Below are positions 61,421-64,000 of a DNA stretch of 64,000 nucleotides, piece by piece. The translations under genes were made by a program, and so were the position numbers. This stretch comes from JAEVLT01 sp050496765 (GTDB lineage Bacteria > Bacillota > Bacilli > Bacillales > Cytobacillaceae). Where the stretch lies: the NCBI RefSeq assembly GCF_050496765.1, contig NZ_JBNWEO010000013.1:1-64000 (forward strand), in the 5' to 3' direction. The first letter of the stretch is position 1; each line of letters opens with the position of its first letter. The notes beneath the pieces were generated by a model. It did not search any database and was not told the origin of the DNA. It saw only the letters and a program-made list of their open reading frames with translations.

Positions 61421-61702
61421 TTACAACCATTCGATGTCGGTGATCGTTCTTTCGATTTCGGGAAATGAATCAATCAAGTTTAATGCATGGTGGAGCTCTT
61501 TTTCGATCGGAACGCGACTTAAGCCAATCACTGCTATTCCAATTTTTGTTCGTTGCCAAACATCCTGGTGATCCATTTCCGAAACGGAAACATTATATCT
61601 TTGTTTAAGGCGCGTAATGATTCTTTGCAAGACAGCCCGTTTTTCTTTTAACGAATGGGCGTCGTAAATAATGCATTCACATATGGCAGCGCCAATCATC
61701 AT
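61421..61702 (-). CDS. ylxP: YlxP family protein (DUF503)
   Basis: 93 residues (IGAAICECIIYDAHSLKEKRAVLQRIITRLKQRYNVSVSEM). Unknown function, ferredoxin-like fold in the family; conserved between infB and rbfA. Its start overlaps the infB stop by 4 bp (ATGA). Confidence 0.92.
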   Translation of the reverse strand: MMIGAAICECIIYDAHSLKEKRAVLQRIITRLKQRYNVSVSEMDHQDVWQRTKIGIAVIGLSRVPIEKELHHALNLIDSFPEIERTITDIEWL

Positions 61703-63960
61703 TTCCGCTCTACTTCTTCCATAATATATGCTTCAATAATATCGCCTTCTTTGACATCATTGAAGTTTTTAATCGTGATTCCGCATTCATAGCCTTGTGC
61801 GACTTCTTTTGCATCATCTTTAAAGCGTTTTAGGTCGTCAATTTCACCTTCAAAAATAACGACACCGTCGCGGATTAAGCGAACACCGCTATCGCGGGTT
61901 ATTTTTCCATCCGTCACATAACAGCCAGCGATGGTACCAATTTTAGAAACTTTAAACGTTTGGCGAACCTCTGCCTGACCAATGATTTTCTCTTCGTATT
62001 CCGGATCAAGCATTCCCTTCATTGCTGCTTCAATTTCTTCAATTACTTTGTAAATGATACGGTGCAAGCGGACATCTACTTTTTCCGCTTCGGCTGCACG
62101 CTTGGCATTTGCATCCGGACGAACATTAAATCCTATAACAATTGCATTTGAAGCGGCTGCAAGTGTAATATCTGATTCATTAATTGCGCCTACAGCTGTA
62201 TGAATGATTTTGATGTTGACGCCTTCCACTTCAATTTTTTGCAAGGAGGCTGCAACAGCTTCAGCGGAACCTTGAACGTCTGCTTTAATGATGACATTTA
62301 AATCCTTCATTTCACCTTGCTTCAATTGTTCAAACAAGTTTTCCAAGCTTACGCGGGATTTTTCACCGCGATGGGCAGCGAGCGCTTGTTGGGCGCGAGC
62401 TTCACCGATTTGCCGGGCTGTTTTTTCATCATCAAAGACGACAAAGCGATCGCCCGCTTGTGGTACATCATTCAAACCGGTAATCTCGACAGGCGTTGAC
62501 GGACCTGCTTCTTTCACGCGGCGTCCGACATCGTTAACCATCGCCCGCACGCGTCCATACGTATTACCGACAACAATTGGATCGCCAATTCGCAATGTTC
62601 CGTTTTGCACCAGCAATGTCGCAACCGACCCGCGCCCTTTATCCAACTGGGCTTCAATTACCGTACCGACGGCGTTTCGCTTCGGATTGGCCTTGTATTC
62701 TTCCACTTCGCTGACAAGTAAAATCATTTCAAGCAAATTGTCGATCCCTTCACCCGTTTTAGCTGATAGCGGAACGAAAATCGTATCTCCACCCCATGCT
62801 TCCGCAACAAGCCCGTGTTCTGTCAATTCCTGCATAACACGGTCTGCGTTGGCTGCTTCTTTGTCCATTTTATTGACAGCGACAATTATTGGAACTTCCG
62901 CAGCCTTTGCATGGTTGATGGCTTCAACCGTTTGCGGCATGACTCCATCGTCAGCAGCGACAACCAGAATGGTAATATCAGTGATTTTGGCACCGCGAGC
63001 ACGCATCGTCGTAAAAGCGGCATGTCCTGGTGTGTCAAGGAACGTAATCTTTTTCCCATTTTCAACAACCTGATAGGCTCCGATATGTTGGGTGATTCCA
63101 CCAGCTTCCCCTTCGGTCACTTTTGTGTTGCGAATTGAATCCAGTAAAGTCGTTTTTCCATGGTCAACGTGGCCCATGATCGTAACGACTGACGGTCTTT
63201 CAACAAGATCTTCAGGTGCATCCTCGGTGAAATAAACTTCCAAATCGGTTTCATCGATTTTGATTTCTTCTTCTACTGCAACCCCGTACTCTCCGGCAAT
63301 CAATTCAATAGCATCCTTATCCAAAGCTTGGTTGATCGTTGCCATTACACCTAGCAAGAACAACTTTTTAATAATTTCAGACGGTTCACGGTGTAGCTTC
63401 TTTGCCAGTTCTGCCACTGTTAGAGATTCACTAAACGTAATTTTTGCCGGAAGCTCTTTTTCCTTCTTTTTCGGTGGCGGCGTTTGCTGTACTGTCTGAT
63501 TAGGTTTTTTATTATTGTGCTGGTGGCGATTTTGTTGTCCAGGTTTAGCTTTAGATTTCCCTTTACTGAAAGCTTTATTTTCTTTCGACTGATATTCTTG
63601 GTCGTGTTTTTTTCCTTCTTTGTTTTTTGGTGGGACAACTTTTGGTTTTACTTTAGCCGGAATAGTCTTGTCATCGTCATCTTCGAATGCCTTTGGTGCC
63701 GTTTTCGGCTGAATTTGAGGCTTTTGCTGCGGTCTTGGCGATTTATTGCCTCCAGGGCGATGCGCACCAGACCTCTGCTGCTTTTGCTGTTGTTTTTGAT
63801 CTTTTTTTACAAAAATAGCATCAAGCTTTTCGATTACACCATCTTCAATGGTTGTCATATGATTGGAAACCTCTATATTCATATCTTTCAGCTTTGCTAT
63901 TACATCTTTACTTGAAATATTGTGTTTTTTCGCATATTCATATACACGCGTTTTGCTCAT
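61699..63960 (-). CDS. infB: Translation initiation factor IF-2
   Basis: 753 residues. N-terminal IF2 domain (RVYEYAKKHNISSKDVIAKLKDMNIEVSNHM), a Lys/Gln-rich low-complexity linker (~70-170), the G domain (MGHVDHGKTTLLD, DTPGHAAF, NKMD, SAKTGEG), and domains II-IV (C-terminal ending GDIIEAYIMEEVERK). Places initiator tRNA on the 30S subunit. Ribosome site GGGGGTGAAAG. Internal starts for shorter IF2 forms are possible but not assigned. Confidence 0.97.
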   Translation of the reverse strand: MSKTRVYEYAKKHNISSKDVIAKLKDMNIEVSNHMTTIEDGVIEKLDAIFVKKDQKQQQKQQRSGAHRPGGNKSPRPQQKPQIQPKTAPKAFEDDDDKTIPAKVKPKVVPPKNKEGKKHDQEYQSKENKAFSKGKSKAKPGQQNRHQHNNKKPNQTVQQTPPPKKKEKELPAKITFSESLTVAELAKKLHREPSEIIKKLFLLGVMATINQALDKDAIELIAGEYGVAVEEEIKIDETDLEVYFTEDAPEDLVERPSVVTIMGHVDHGKTTLLDSIRNTKVTEGEAGGITQHIGAYQVVENGKKITFLDTPGHAAFTTMRARGAKITDITILVVAADDGVMPQTVEAINHAKAAEVPIIVAVNKMDKEAANADRVMQELTEHGLVAEAWGGDTIFVPLSAKTGEGIDNLLEMILLVSEVEEYKANPKRNAVGTVIEAQLDKGRGSVATLLVQNGTLRIGDPIVVGNTYGRVRAMVNDVGRRVKEAGPSTPVEITGLNDVPQAGDRFVVFDDEKTARQIGEARAQQALAAHRGEKSRVSLENLFEQLKQGEMKDLNVIIKADVQGSAEAVAASLQKIEVEGVNIKIIHTAVGAINESDITLAAASNAIVIGFNVRPDANAKRAAEAEKVDVRLHRIIYKVIEEIEAAMKGMLDPEYEEKIIGQAEVRQTFKVSKIGTIAGCYVTDGKITRDSGVRLIRDGVVIFEGEIDDLKRFKDDAKEVAQGYECGITIKNFNDVKEGDIIEAYIMEEVERK

Positions 63961-64000
63961 ACTTTCACCCCCGCTAGAATTAATCGAGCAACGTGATCAT
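63961..64000 (-). other. Window edge upstream of infB
   Basis: Forty bases holding the infB ribosome site; a TAA at about 63982-63980 may be the stop of the gene normally found here (a ribosomal L7Ae-like protein, ylxQ), but too little is visible to call it. Confidence 0.25.

Noticed and set aside
62288..63073. A 261-codon open frame on the plus strand
   Set aside because: It lies wholly antisense to the G domain of infB, has Ser/Arg-rich composition typical of a shadow frame, and lacks a ribosome site.
1..64000. CRISPR arrays, tRNA or rRNA genes, prophage or insertion sequences with transposase
   Set aside because: I found no direct-repeat array, cloverleaf or rRNA sequence and no transposase or integrase; the only mobile elements seen are the two recA introns and the small repeat family.

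Overview
The window is a chromosomal segment of a low-to-mid GC, endospore-forming Bacillaceae bacterium. The evidence is the near-canonical Bacillus gene order cotE-ricA-miaB ... spoVS-ymdB-rny-recA-cinA-pgsA-rodZ-ymfK-ymfJ-ymfI-ymfH-ymfF ... ymfC-spoIIIE-ylzJ-tepA-rnjB-dapA-dapG-asd-spoVFB-spoVFA-ymxH-mlpA-ylxY-pnp-rpsO-ribF-truB-rbfA-ylxP-infB, together with sporulation genes and AGGAGG-type ribosome binding sites. I cannot fix the species from sequence alone; no rRNA or tRNA gene is present.

Bases 1-15,200 are mostly accessory. From the left there is a partial FadR-type GntR regulator, then a minus-strand sugar operon made of a split transketolase and an SDR dehydrogenase behind a strong promoter that overlaps an inverted repeat. 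Next come an internally deleted ftsZ pseudogene and a 57-codon small gene. On the plus strand follow a stress-type SDR, a four-gene cell-envelope glycosylation cassette (GT2, DUF2304, EamA-like, DUF2142) and a NagZ-like GH3 enzyme. A PAS-PAS histidine kinase, type I dehydroquinate dehydratase, a YrzF-like kinase and cotE are on the minus strand.

From 15,300 to 64,000 almost everything is on the minus strand and is conserved housekeeping or sporulation content: tRNA modification (miaB, truB), RNA decay (rny, rnjB, pnp), lysine/DAP and dipicolinate synthesis (dapA, dapG, asd, spoVFA, spoVFB), translation (rpsO, rbfA, infB), membrane lipid synthesis (pgsA), and a guanosine-type ABC importer (nupNOPQ) inserted between ymfC and ymfF. 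A two-subunit 2-oxoacid:ferredoxin oxidoreductase lies between miaB and spoVS.

The standout is recA. It is split into three exons (28378-28093, 25252-24930, 24411-23983) by two unrelated ribozymes: a 2.8-kb group II intron carrying a complete reverse transcriptase/maturase with an HNH endonuclease, and a 518-bp group I intron whose P1 loop holds the eroded end of a Vsr/EDxHD-type homing endonuclease. Joining the exons gives an uninterrupted 345-residue RecA. Both introns hit codons for core RecA elements (the conserved DAEHA segment and the L2 DNA-binding loop). A second unusual item is a dispersed ~95-bp structured repeat (three full copies and one partial) in intergenic regions, with two hairpins, one of which shows compensatory changes between copies.
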